Of a stretch of 64,000 bases of DNA, positions 11,072 through 22,727 are shown in pieces (the stretch's first letter is position 1; every line of letters begins with the position of its first letter). The DNA comes from [Phialemoniopsis] sp. UDSM-2020 (lineage: Eukaryota; Ascomycota; Sordariomycetes; Thyridiales; Thyridiaceae), in the NCBI GenBank assembly GCA_018873225.1, contig JAEILZ010000006.1:2542001-2606000 (forward strand). The letters are read 5' to 3'. The notes under the pieces were generated by a model. It was not told where the DNA came from. It saw only the letters and a program-made list of their open reading frames with translations, and searched no databases. A program made the position numbers and the translations under genes.

Positions 11072-12579
11072 CTACCGGTACTTGTCCATGAACTCCTTGT
11101 GGAACTTGACCATGCTGCCCACCCACTCGGTGCCCGGTGCCAGGAACGTCGTCCGGAAGTGCTGCGTGCCGTCCTTCTGGCCGAAGCCGCTGCCGGGCAC
11201 GACGCAGATGCCCGTGGCCTCGAGCAGCCTCATGCAGTAGAACTCGTCGGGCTTGCGACCCTCCTTCTCGGCGGCCTCGGCGGCCTTGGGCGGCACAGTG
11301 ATGGTGGGGAACAGGTACATGCTGCCCTGGGGCTTGTCGCACTCGACGCCCTCCATCTGGCCAAAGGCCTCGTGCAGGGCGGTGGCGCGCCCCTGCAGGC
11401 CCTCAAAGATGGTCGTGTACTCCTTGTTGTAGAGCTCGTGGCTGGGCTCGCCCTCGCGGGGCGGGTTGCACATGAGCTCGACGAGGCACTGGCCGATGAC
11501 CGGGGCGCAGAGGGTGATGGAGACAAACTTGTAGATCTCGGCCTGGACCTTCTCGTCGAAGCCGACGAGCTCAAAGTAGCCGCCGCGGTGGCCGCACTCG
11601 CCGACCATGCCCTTGGAGATGGAGTGGAGGGACGCGAGCTCGATGTTGTCGTACTTGCCAGGGTTCTCCTTCTGCATCTGGCGGAGGGTGCCCTTGAAGG
11701 AGTGGAAGCGGCCTACAAATACGTTGGTCTGGTAGACCTCGTCGGCCATGATGACTAGGCGCTCGGCGCGGGCAAATTCGATGACGGCGCGCACGTCTTC
11801 CTCGGACAGGGATGCACCCGTCGGGTTGCCGGGGTTAATTATGACGATGGCGCGTACATCTGTGCCATTGGCCTTGGCATCTTCGCAGGCCTTCTTGAGG
11901 GTGGCCAGGTCGGTGCCCCATTGCTTGCCCTCCTCGAGGTAGTAGGGTACCGGGGTGGCGTTCAAGATGGAGAGCGATGCAGTATAGAGGGGATATTGAG
12001 GGATGGGGATCAGGATGCCGGTATCGGGACCTGCGCAGATGATGTGCAGCAGGGTGTTAACGCCAGAAGAGGCACCTCCAGACAGGTAGATATCGGCCTG
12101 ATTCGCAGGGAAACCATCTCGCCCTGGTCTTGTGTTAGCGGGGGGTGCTTCTCAGCGGCGCGCAAAGACTTACTCTCTAGGAACTCGGCAATTCGCTGCC
12201 TGATCGCCGGGGCGCCATTGCTGGCGCTGTATGCTCCTACGGAGCCGACTGCCTTGAGTAGCCACTTTGCGCGCTCAATGACATCGGTCTTGTATTCCAT
12301 ATGCTTGAGCAGCACGTCCTCGTGGTCCAAGAGCTTGGGGTTCTCGAGAATGCTGAGGACTTGACGGAAGAAGGTGATGGGCTTCTGGTCGAGCTGCTGC
12401 GGGTTGCCAATGTTGGCAGAGATGACCTCCTTGAAGGGCAGGTCGGTGTCGCCTCGAGCGAGCTTTGCGCGGTACTCCTCTGACTTGACAGCGAGCTCGC
12501 CCCTCACGGCGTACTGGGCCGCCTTGACGTGAGGGTTGATGTTGTCATAGTTGAGCCTCCGCGACGAAGTGGACGACAT
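11072..12579 (-). CDS. ALT1: Alanine aminotransferase (glutamate-pyruvate transaminase)
   Basis: Two exons, 12174-12579 and 11072-12123, with a 50-bp intron (gtaagt donor, accag acceptor); 485 residues. The acceptor was chosen so that IAEFLE joins RRDGFPANQADIYLSGGASS in frame. Class-I/II aminotransferase landmarks are present: VRAIVIINPGNPTGASLSEE, VIMADEVYQTNVF, and SLHSISKGMVGECGHRGGYF, whose lysine binds pyridoxal phosphate. It interconverts alanine plus 2-oxoglutarate and pyruvate plus glutamate. The ATG at 12579 gives a cytosolic-looking N-terminus; the frame stays open upstream for about 117 codons with basic, Ser-rich sequence but no nearer Met, so an extra upstream exon carrying a mitochondrial presequence is possible. 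Confidence 0.93.
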
Positions 12580-13864
12580 GGTTCTTGGGCGGGGTAGCAC
12601 CTGCTTGTCAATGCCGTAGAAAGCCTTGCAGGTTGGCGAGAAAGATTTCTTTAAGTTCGGCGGGGTTCGCAGGACGAGAGGCCGAGACGCAGATAAAGAG
12701 TGCGGGGCACAGCCTGTGGAGTTGGGGAAGAGGAAGTCTGTTAGAACGAGTCTCCGAAAACCGAGCACTGGGGCCGGAAGCTTGAATTTTTGTAATTCGG
12801 GGGAAGCCGAGTGGGGGAGGGGAGAGAGGATAGAGTGAATAATAACACGCCACTTGTATGTATGTAAAGTATGTGACAAAGGCAAGACAAGGCAAGGCAA
12901 GGCGAGGAGGCTGCAGGGTCCAGCATGCAAGCATCATCCGTCATGGAGGTGAATCAACATGGCGGCAGCAGCGAGTCGTCCGATGCCGCTGGATGCCGCC
13001 GCCCGAGTCGAATGAGTCAATTAAGACTTCCAAGGTTCGGCCTCTTACCGATGCTCGGCATAACCCGACCGGGCGTATAGTGTGATCCACATATCGTCAA
13101 GTGTCTTTTGACTCTAACACTCTGTCCCAAGCATGCGGCATCAAGGACGTGTGCGCTTGGCCAGCCAAATGCAGTATGGCGAGCCGAAGTTTGGTGGTTC
13201 AGATAGTATCGCGTACGTAACGCGACTATTTTCCTGCAGTGCAGTCTTTGCCGCTGGGCATGGGGCTTCCAAGTGAGGTGCACTGCACTTGTTGTCACTT
13301 GGCTTGCTGAACCATGTGGTAATATCACCAGATAACATTACGTGTTGGGCACAAAATGAAGAACTGAAGGGGCTACCTAAGTGCTAATGCAGGTAGATCT
13401 GATCTATCTGCATCTTGGTGTCGCGAGAGGTGATTTGAGGGATGACACAAAGAGATGTAGGGGCCATTTACCTGAGAAGTTCCTCACGCCCCATGGTTGC
13501 CCATGCGTGGCATGCCTGTTTCCTCGAATGGTTCCAATTACCAACTTGCCTTCCGAGCTCTGGAAGGGCGCTGCCACGATTGCTCCTCGAAGGCAGGACA
13601 TCCTGACGGTCGTTTCGTAACCGATGCTCCTCTGCGCGCGCGTGGGGGTTTGGCCAGAGTTGGTCGGCGTAGGTCTTCAGCTGCTAAGAGCTACCCTCCA
13701 CAATATATGGCTAGCGAGAGGCCTGGTCTATTCAAACAAGACAAAGGTTAGAGAGACTGATCATTTTCGCATGGCTGTGACTGGGCCATGCTGGATGGTA
13801 AATAAAGTCGGTGAGCGGAGCTCATATCAGCACCCCTTCCCATCTGTTGAGGAGGAGTCAAGGG

Positions 13865-13885
13865 CTGGCCTGGCCTGGCCTGGCC
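13865..13885. repeat. Tandem CTGGC pentamer array
   Basis: Four copies of a CTGGC-type unit (CTGGCCTGGCCTGGCCTGGCC-like run). A reverse-oriented array of the same kind lies at 42713-42732. Confidence 0.7.
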
Positions 13886-13937
13886 GATGGAGAGGGAGAG
13901 CGGGCGCACGAGGGCACGGGAGCTATCTCTATCTGCA

Positions 13938-13946
13938 TACTCCGTA
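13938..13946. repeat. TACTCCGTA word, copy 1
   Basis: Nine-base intergenic word, reverse complement TACGGAGTA; immediately followed by further TACTCC and TTACTCCGC partial copies. Five other perfect copies lie in intergenic DNA of this window. Confidence 0.55.
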
Positions 13947-14386
13947 CTCCATCCTTACTCCGCATGTCTGGTAAGCTTGATTGTTATCGATGTGATACGG
14001 AAGCGCTAACTGCACCCGACACTTTGCGGCCGCCCTCCAAATCCTTCCAGTACTCAGAATAGCCATGCATTGGACTATGCTCTGAAGATCTGCCATATTT
14101 ACGGCAGGGCTTGGGCGAAGAAATAATACAAAAGGATTCTTGGTCCACTGACCGAATCAGCGATTTTATGAAGATCAATTGGACTTTCAGTACGTACAAT
14201 CCAAGATATCGGTACTCCATGTAGTATGTAAATCCCTGGGGCATATTCTCCACTTTTGATTGGCTAGTGGCCTGACAGCTCTGACCGCTGGCAAAATATT
14301 CACGCCAGGGACCAGAACGTCAGTCGTCTGCACGGTAGGAAGCTCTCCAGTCGACCGAATCTGTTCCTCCACAGCACAACCTCAAG

Positions 14387-14693
14387 ATGGCCAAGAAGGG
14401 TAATTACGCACAGTACTGCTACCGCAGAGTCTCCTACAAGAAGCTAACAGCGACACAGCGAAATCGCGCATCATCCCGGTGCGCCTCATCTCCATGGCCA
14501 TGACGGGCTTCTTCTACACATTCACCCGACCGCGCACGTCTACGCCCATGAGCATGCTCAAGTACGATCCTGTCGGTATGTCATAAGGTTTCAAGTGTCT
14601 TGCAAGCGGTGGAAAAGAGGTGGAATAGATCTAATTCCTTCTCTAGTGCGACGCAAGGTCCTCTTCCTCGAGCAAAAACGAAAAGGCAAATAG
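14387..14693 (+). CDS. MRPL39: Mitochondrial large-subunit ribosomal protein L33 (bL33m)
   Basis: Three small exons, 14387-14399 (13 nt), 14459-14575 and 14647-14693, encode 58 residues. Introns use gtaatt...cacag and gtatgt...ctctag; both joints fall inside a codon and restore the reading [20 protein letters not shown] and later [20 protein letters not shown]. The short basic protein with the TRPR...MSMLKYDPV pattern is the bacterial-type L33 family, which lacks a cleavable presequence in fungi. It would sit in the mitoribosome large subunit near the E site. The gene is too short and too split to show up as one open frame. Confidence comes from the near-complete family match across all three exons. 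Confidence 0.9.
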
Positions 14694-15096
14694 ATCTGCC
14701 TCGCTGCAAACAGCCCCATCACCGTGTGATCCGGGATCACTCGAAACAGTGATGTTATGTCTATTAGGCTTGTTCATCGGTCAGCCACTGAAGGCGACGA
14801 GAATTGATCGCAGAAAGAAGTCGCCTGTTGTACGATCACTCAGTTCCATGCATCCGAGGCGTTAGGGAAATCATCGGGATCATCATGTCACCGCTTACAT
14901 ACGCAAGTTCCTCGTCCACGAGGCCGTGTTGTACATATAACAGTAGAGTAATTTGCGAAGTTAAGTATTGACAAGTAAGCTAGAAAGCCAATACTTCTGA
15001 AGCGCATGAGCATTGTTCCCTCCAGCTATTGAAGGCCCATGATACATCTGGGTCGACATGTGCAAGCTCCCTTCCCTGCTCGGCTTGGCATAAGCC
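14694..15096. other. Convergent 3' region L33 / coiled-coil gene
   Basis: About 400 bp between two gene ends; presumably 3' UTRs. Nothing else seen. Confidence 0.55.
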
Positions 15097-18000
15097 TTAC
15101 TTCGCGCTGGAGGAAGATCTGTTCACACCCGCCTGCTTTCGTCGAAAGGTGAATGGGCCTGTGGTATACTGGGATGCCGGCTTGGATGTGCCCTCGCTCT
15201 TGCTATCATGGCTGCTAGCTACAGCAACACACTGCTTCTCAGGGTTCGATTTTCGTCGCTTCGACGCGGGTTTGACTTCAATGACTTCCTGCGCAGTATC
15301 AACCCCGGAACTGCGCTTCCGAGATGCTTTCGCAGTGCCAGAAAGAGGGTGCTCAATGGTTTTGCCCTGCTTCGCACCCATTGCACCATCTCGCTCGTCG
15401 ACACCGACACTTGGGGGAGCTGCTCCCATCACTGGCCGATTATATGGTCCACGAGTGAACGAAGATGTGTCAGAGATTGGTCCTGCACCTTGGACAAGTC
15501 CCGTTACGGGAAGGTCGCGCGTGGTTTTTGTATCTTTTGCATCTCGGTCCTGGACAAGACTTGTTTTGATGATCGACCTAGGCTGATGACCATTGCGTCG
15601 TCGAACCCTTTCCTGCTGGATCGATAAAGGCTCCGGGAGAGTCTCGTCATCATCCGGGCTGCGAAGTAAGACTCGTCTTCTCCGATTTTCCGCTATCTCA
15701 GCGTGTCGAGACTGCTCACTCGAGTTATGGGAAGTGTCCACACGAGCTTCGTCAAGCTTCGACGTAGGATCAGTGAGGGAACCCGCGTGACGTGTCGGAG
15801 GGAATGACGAGCTACTCTCATGACCTAAGTCCGTTTGCTGGCTTTGGCTTTCTTCAGGGCGTTGCAGAAGTCCAGATGTTGTATCGTCAGTTTCAGCCTT
15901 AACGCCTCGTTGATCTAGCGAAGTCAGTTGTGAACCGAGCGCAGAGATACGCTGACATATATGCTCGAACCCGATAGTCTGATCCTGAGTTGATGATGAT
16001 TCAGACATCGTTTCAAGCACGGCTCCTACATTCCGCCCAATATGTCGCTCGATGAGGGTAAGATCCCTGGCAAGCAAAGTCTGATCATATTCCTGAGAAT
16101 GGATCCGCTGGCTTGAGCGTTGTTTGTCTGCTTGGGCAATCGTGAGCTGTGATGTAAGGAGTTGGATTTTCTCCATTTGCTCAGTCTTCGTAGCTTCCAG
16201 TTGTTTCTCCACGGCAAGCCTTCTTTGCTCCGAGTCTCTGTGACGCTTGCACAACTCGTCCTTCTCCTTCTGAAACTTGTCCAGCTGGCACTGGCGAACC
16301 TCCGTTATGGTACTCTGAAGGCGATCCTCGGAGTTCACTTCCAAGGCTTGAAGCTTCTCGGTGAGTTCACGAACCTGCTGCTCCAGTTCTTGTGTCTTTC
16401 TCAGGTGCAGGTTATTCTCAGTCCGAACTTCCTTCTCGAGTGAGGCGATTCTGCGTTCCTTGTCGAGAAGGTCCTGCTTGAGGCACTCAGCCTCGCTCTC
16501 CAGACCGCGGAGTTGACCTACGACAATTCGTTCATCGTGCAACGTTGTCTCGAGAGAATTCGCCTTCCGCTGAAGATTGGCGGCTTCATCTTCGAGGCTG
16601 CTAGTAGTACTCGCCATCTTCGAGAGGGAGTCTGTCAGGTGCTGACACTCAATTTCCTTGTCTTTGAGCAGTGTGCTGAGGAATGCGTTCTCCTCTCTCT
16701 TCTCTACGAGCTGTTCTTGCAGTGAATCTTCGCGGTCTTCCACGTGCTGCCACATTGCTTCCTCTCGTTTCTTGAGATCGGATGATATTTGAGCTATCAT
16801 GCGTTTCACGTCCTTCTGAGCATCGACAAGGGGGGTGAGTCCGCAAGTGAGCCTAGAGCTGCAGTCAGATACTTGTGAGGCACTAGATTAAGCATGAGAA
16901 CATCACCTCGAAGATATCTCACCGCCAAGGTGTTCGATGTTGGACAGCAATTCCGCCTGACGGGGAAGCAGATCAAAGACAGCGTTTAGACGCTCCATGA
17001 TCGTGTCAACGCTGGCAAGCAAGTCAGTAACAGTCAAAGATTGATCAAAGCACCTTCACCCACCTTGAGTTGTGGGCAGTCATGGACTTGTTGTTCCCTT
17101 CTACAACGTCCTCACCAATGCCACTTAAACTCTTCAGGATGTCTGTCGATTGCTGAGCAATCTTTTGCAAGCGCAGATCAACCTCCTTGCGTTCCTCTGC
17201 TTGTTGAAGAAGGCTTCTCGATATTTCTTGTTCCCGGAGCAGTTGCCCATCCCGCTCTCTGACTTTCTCCGCAAGATCTTCAAGTCGGCGATCTCCTGAA
17301 AATGAGGATCAGACTTGTAGTGCTGACAAAGGGGTAATTCACGGACTTACGCTCTTTCATCTGCTCCTTGGTCTCGCTGATAACGGCCTTGACACTCCCC
17401 AAGAGACGCGAGCGCGCTGCCTCGGATGTTCTGCTGTGATCCTCTATCCGAAGCTCTTGTGCATGCTTTTCTGATCGGATCTCTGCCAGAGTCTGCTGAC
17501 AAGCAGCTCTCGATTGCTTGAACAGCTCCTGTTGCTCTTTGGTGGAGGCATTGATGTGGCTCTTGTAGATGCGAAGCTTTTTCTCGAGCCCCTGAATCCT
17601 GCTTTTGGTGTCCTCGAGTGTCGTAGCTTGGCCACTAAGCGCTTGATTCTCCTCTTTCAAGCTTCTGATTTCAACATCCTGGTTCTTTAGCAGCGAATCC
17701 TTGCATTTGATCACATCAGCTTGACGCTTGATCTCTTCAACGCAACGCCCAAGCTCGAGCATGAAATCGTTCTTCTCTTTCTGTGTCGTCGAGAATGCTT
17801 CATTGTATATTTCGCTAAATTTCACCGCAAATCTTCTAAGACCCTCTAGGCTGGACGTGTCCATTCTTAGTGGCACAAAATCAGAAGAGGGTGTGGTGAG
17901 TGAGGTTTGTGATACGGCTGTGGGCTTTGTTGGTGTTCTTCGCTTGGAGATATTTGAAATCCGGGAGCTTGATCGCCCGGAGCGTGACATTCTGTGGGTA

Positions 18001-18779
18001 GACGAATGTCTAGCTTTCTGGGGTGACGCTCCATTGGGTGTGTTATGGCGAGTCTCTCGCTGAAATCTCCGACTGTTTGGTGGCAGGTTCTTGATAGTGA
18101 AGGAGAGGTCGCCAACTGGGCTTGAAGCTTGATGGTGGCGGCTTAGCTGGTTGTCATCATGATGACAACCATGTTCAAGAAGTTCTTCTGCCTTGTCGGG
18201 CACTCCGCTGATACTTGCCTGCTTTCCATGGACTTGTGATGCTCCAAGAGAACAGTGCTGCTTCGAGGATAAGTCCTGTTCAGGTACACTATTCGACTTG
18301 GTAACGGAATGATGAAACGGGGAAACCTCTCTTGAAAGATCAATGGTGGTCGAGCTTTGATCAAATTGCCGCTCGGTTGGTGGCTTTACCACCGGGCCCT
18401 TCTTGAGAACCGGCAGCTCGATGTCGAACGCTTGCATGCTGCTCATTGTCTGCTTTTCGAGCTCTTCACGGGACAGTCTCGAAATCTGGAAGGTGTCATT
18501 GAGCCGGGGCACGGTGGCACCACCTGATTTTGATGACATAGGCGTCAATGTCATGGGCGTGCCGAACGTGAAAGCCGTTGCAACATCTGGAGTGTCGAGA
18601 AGCTCTTCTGGGCGTTTGAAGAACCCATCTCGACGAGGAACAGTTATGGAAATTCCCGCCTGCTCGTCACCTGCGGCTTTCTCATCTTCCCGTGCCTGGC
18701 GCTGAACCTGGCCAAGGCAGTTCAGCCTGGTTGAAGGGGGCTTTTCCGGACTTCCTGAGACACCGTCTCTCTCCATCAT
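15097..18779 (-). CDS. Large coiled-coil protein of unknown function
   Basis: Four exons, 17351-18779, 17064-17295, 16907-17011 and 15097-16858, with introns of 55, 52 and 48 bp; all joints keep frame and give 1175 residues. The start is the MM pair at 18779; the frame is open upstream to 18896. Residues 1 to about 330 are low-complexity, Ser/Thr/Pro-rich (FTFGTPMTLTPMSSK; KKGPVVKPPTERQFD). About 340-830 is nearly continuous heptad-like helix (LKKREEAMWQHVEDREDSLQ; LEKEVRTENNLHLRKTQELE). The C-terminus is disordered and ends basic (PASKRRKSNPEKQ; GPFTFRRKQAGVNRSSSSAK). I do not recognise a named domain. The disordered-coiled coil-basic tail plan fits scaffold proteins such as spindle-pole or synaptonemal-complex components; that is inference only. 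Confidence 0.8.
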
Positions 18780-20051
18780 GTCTAATGGGAGCCAACGCAG
18801 CCTTGGAGTGGTATGGTGTGCGTTGAGGTGGATATATGAGTGACAGGAGGGAAGACACGATATCAGCAACACAGAACTACGAGAACGTTGAACCACGAAA
18901 TAGGCAGTGCCTGCCAGGCAGATTCAATCCCTGAGAAGGCAGTAACTCTGTTGACCTTTCAAGCCAGATTTGCATCGTCAAGGCAAGTGCTACGAGCCTT
19001 TAATGGTCAGTAGTTACATGTTGAAGTTGAGGCAGGTACACTTGCTCCACCTGCTACCTTTCTACCTGCTTACCTACCTACCTAGGTACCTTCCCTACTA
19101 AGTAGGTTCCTTGACAGCACTTGAATGCTCACCAGGGCAGGTTCGGCGCAGGACTACGATCCACAGGGAGCAATCTTGTCATTATTTGAGGCGTGCTGGA
19201 AATTGGACGTTGCTGGCTGTAAGCTCAATGCTGGCGGAGGGGCCTTGGATCTATCTCAGAAAGGAGTGAAGGACAGACAGACGATACAGATAAAGACCAG
19301 TAAAACTCTCAGAGTGTGTTTATCATCGTGCGAGCCACGCCGACCCGATAAGGCACTTGGACATGCCTGAACAAGGTGGAGAGGGCGCCTCATGAAAAGT
19401 CGAGGGTTCCAAGTGTTGTTTGGATGTGACCATAGCCGCCGAAAAACACCCCCTGCAGCACAGTCGCTCATTGGCCCATCACATTGCCCTGCACCACCAT
19501 TTCCCGTTCCCAGGAACGCGCCCAATAACCCAGCGCTTCGAGATACAGGGGCACACCAATCAGAGACAGAGAACCGGGCTTGGGCACTTGACAGCGTGTG
19601 CATGGGTCTCTCAACTTCACACTCGCATACCCAATAGCGAGCCCGACTGGCATCCCTTTGCGGCGGGTACCGTTGCTTAGACATGATCTCCTTGACTCTG
19701 AGCGAGTGCCGATGCAGGAGCAGGGATCACAACCATGCGCATTCTGTCACACTTCGCGGGGCCCAAGCTGGGCTCAAAGTACTTGCATGCATGTAGAACA
19801 TCTAGACTGGCACATCGGCATCCAAAAGCGCTTTCAGAGCACTGGGTCGCCTCCACTCCAATGCCTTGATATTTGCCTATATACCTGACGCCTTCTCCTG
19901 AAGTCGGCGCACCGTTACTGCGTGACTTGAGCTTTTCCCCATCTCATGCCTGGAGCAGAAGTCTAAGAGCGGCGCTCTTCATTCACATTCGCAATCTGTA
20001 TATCTCACCACCGCACCTGTTTTTGATCCAACGATAGAAAGCACCGACGAC
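18780..20051. promoter_or_regulatory. Divergent intergenic region, coiled-coil gene / membrane protein
   Basis: 1.27 kb between two 5' ends. At 19064-19106 there is a dense run of TACCT/AGGTA words including TACCTAGGTA at 19079-19088. No gene is seen. Confidence 0.55.
19079..19088. repeat. TACCTAGGTA palindrome, copy 2
   Basis: Perfect palindrome at the end of three tandem TACC units (19071-19082), followed by TTCCCTACTAAGTAGG, itself a near-palindrome. Confidence 0.6.
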
Positions 20052-20565
20052 ATGGCCACATCCACCTCCACCTTTGCACTCGCTACCGAGGCACCATACA
20101 CCGGACCAGATGGACCTGGAGGTGTGTCCACTGACGCTGATAACGCCGCTGGAGCATCAGGATCAAGTCCCGGTGCTGTTGAGATTTCGCATGGCGCCAT
20201 GGCTGCTATTATTGTGGTGGTATGCCTCGTTGGAATCGTCGGGAGTAAGTTTTATGATGGTAATGCGCACTCATAGCTTGAGGTTAACAGTATTGTCAGT
20301 TGCCACATCGGTCCTCTTCTATGTCGCAAAGAAGAGAGAATGGAAGGTCCGGGAGACCCTCCGAAGATCTGCGCGCAAGGTGGTTACGGCGCTCACGCCA
20401 CGCCGTTCCGAGTTTCCGCGTTCGGTAAAGGAGTCAGGATCAGCCAAGTCTCGTCGCCATGTCCGTCTCAATGATGTACCGCCGACCCCACGACTCAAGC
20501 CCGAAGATTTGGAAAAGGGCCTGCATGAGGCAGAGAAAAAGCGCGGTAGATTTCACCGAAAGTGA
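20052..20565 (+). CDS. Small single-pass membrane protein, conserved-type hypothetical
   Basis: Two exons, 20052-20244 and 20291-20565, joined across a 46-bp intron (gtaagt...taacag), give 155 residues. Residues 1-48 are Ser/Thr/Gly/Pro-rich (ALATEAPYTGPDGPGG) with no cleavable signal peptide. About 49-76 is a hydrophobic segment (MAAIIVVVCLVGIVGILSVA...VLFYVA) created only after splicing, and it is followed at once by a strongly basic tail (KKREWKVRETLRRSARKVV; TPRRSEFPRSVKES). By the positive-inside rule the N-terminus faces outward and the tail the cytosol. The tail after residue 100 is charged and probably disordered. I recognise no functional domain. Confidence 0.78.
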
Positions 20566-20736
20566 CCAAGCAGCGGCAAAGGGCCGTCCCTCAAGGGTCG
20601 GGTGACCGGATTGGTTAATGACGTAGCATCATATCAAGGCTGAGCCTGACACGTTGTCTGGTGGTATATCCTGCAGGGCGCAAGAAGGGTATCATGTTCT
20701 ATTAGCTCGGTGTAAGAAAAACTGTCCAGCTATTCT

Positions 20737-22727
20737 CTATAATCGTCGGAAGGTGTTGGAGCTGGCACTTCGTCGACCGTCTTTGCTGCGTTTCGATGGT
20801 GGAGCCTCGGGTTTGCTCTCTGCTGTTTTCTTTGACGCAGGTACAAATGTCACTTGTTTCTCTCCAACAACGTCCCCGGTCCGATTCTTGCTAACCCGTC
20901 CCGACTTTTGCACCCGTGAGCCCAAAGCTGTATCCCGTGCGTGCCGTGACTGGTTTTGAGCTGATGACGAAACGACCATATCAAGACCATCACCATGGCT
21001 CCTGATAGGCGACTCCTCATCACTTCCATTATCGTCATCAGAGTCGCCTTGATAACGACTCGGCGCGGCTGCGTCCGTGGCTGTCCCTGGCCCCTGGCCC
21101 TCCACCTGTGTACTGGGGTTCAAAGCTCTGAACTCGTGGCTGGTCTCATCCACCTTGAACTCTTCATCCTCAAACAGCGCACCGAAACGGCTATCACCCA
21201 GAAGACCGGCCTCGGTATCCACTGTCTCTCTGCGCTCTTGCTTCTTAAGAAGCCTGTCAACCAGTTTCTGGTTAACCTTGACCTTCTTGTTGCCCCGGAT
21301 GCGGCTGGCACGTTCTTTCTCAACCTTCTCCTTGACCCTCTTCATGCGTTCTTCCTCCCAAACGTAAGGGTTGGCAATAAGGCGAGCTTGCTCATACAGC
21401 TTAGATGCCACAAAGTAGCCATGCATGTACGGCCGCAGCAGGTTGGTCTTCCCGATGAGATGAGCGAGGCTCAGGGACTTGAGTTCGGGTATGGTCAAGA
21501 ACTTGTAGTTGTCATAGGTCTCCGTTCTGACTTCCTCGGCCATCTCCTCGACCATATTGTCGAGGAAGGAACACCATCGTGGGGCACTTCCCAGTTGTGG
21601 GATGAAAAATGCGTGCTGAGCTTTGCCTTCATTTGCTGTGAGAAGCATACCGGTCTTCGGGATCCAGGCAACGTGGTTGAGATCCACGACAGGTTCCACC
21701 GAGGTCCAGAGATCGCCCGAGTCGGAATCCCAGATCTTGATCACCCTTTTGTCTGCTGAGAGAATCTTCTTCTCGTGGGAAGCGGTCTCGAGGTGAATGA
21801 GGTTCTTGATGGCGAAGCCGAAACCGTTGTCTTTTGACAAATATGGCACGGGGCGTCGTAGATCATAGAGATGGACCATGCCCGTACTCGAGCCTGTAGC
21901 TAGACTCAATCCCGAAGAGTTGAAATCCAGAGCAGTAATCTCGCCGTCATGTCCTTGAAGGGTGGCAACCTTTGATCTCGTACGAGGGTCCCAAAATTCG
22001 ACGGTACCCAATGACGTGCCAAAGCTGCAGAGACCGTGTGTTCCCTCCGCGATTGCTCCGACATTGACACTGCCGACTCCGATACTGCCTTGGAGGCCCC
22101 GCTCCAGCCCTTCATCGTTCCCGACATCGACTTGATATGATCGCATGAAGCGTCCGACTTCGAGATTGAGTCGGAAGACCTCGCCAAAGCCGTCAGAATC
22201 CAGGCCCGTAGAGGGAATTAAGGCCTCTGTCGATTGCCGGTCGTATACCAAATCTCTGCCGAATCGAGGTCTATCAAATGTTAGCCACGCCAATAGGTCA
22301 CCACGGGAGAATGGGGCACATACATCCGGACCTCATAATGGCAGCCACCTGGGGTGTGGAGCTCCAATTTCCGATCTTCTTGCAGGTGAATGGACTTGCT
22401 ATAGTCGGTCGACAGGATCTGGAAAGTGTGGTTCAACGAGGTGGTATGCCTTGCAAAGGAGAGCGATAGTTGCGGTAGGTGGTGAACATGAATTTGCGGT
22501 TTGTATGTTCCCGTGCTCATGATCCACTCGCCATCTTCGCTGACCCGTACACAGTTACTGGCCTCTTCGAACTCGAAATCCTGGAGCAGTTCGACCCGAT
22601 TTGCAAATTCCGGATCATTCTTCAGACTTCGCTTTCTTCGGCGTGCAAGCCAGTCTGGTAGCTGTCTCGCTGTCGACTCCCCAGAGATCGTGTACACAGG
22701 GACAGACCCTGGATTGGTGAGTTGCAT
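20737..22727 (-). CDS. ENP2: Ribosome biogenesis protein ENP2 / NOL10
   Basis: Two exons, 22324-22727 and 20737-22270, with a 53-bp intron (gtatgt...gatag); 645 residues. The joint reads GCHYEVRI-PRFGRDLVYDRQS, an ENP2 signature. The N-terminal two thirds form a WD-repeat propeller (VRVSEDGEWIMSTGTYKPQI; GTVEFWDPRTRSKVATLQGH; KRVIKIWDSDSGDLWTSVEP). The NUC153 and C-terminal region follow (DNYKFLTIPELKSLSLAHLI; RFGALFEDEEFKVDE, the NUC153 motif), then a Lys/Arg/Ser-rich tail. ENP2 is a nucleolar component of the 90S pre-ribosome needed for 18S rRNA maturation. It is divergent from MED13. High confidence. Confidence 0.94.

Larger units (their letters stand above)
12580..14386. promoter_or_regulatory. 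Divergent intergenic region ALT / mitochondrial L33
   Basis: 1.8 kb between two gene 5' ends. It holds a GGCAA-type tandem run near 12888-12905, a CCTGG-type pentamer array (13865-13885) and one TACTCCGTA word (13938-13946). The open frames are short and unlike any family I know. Confidence 0.55.
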
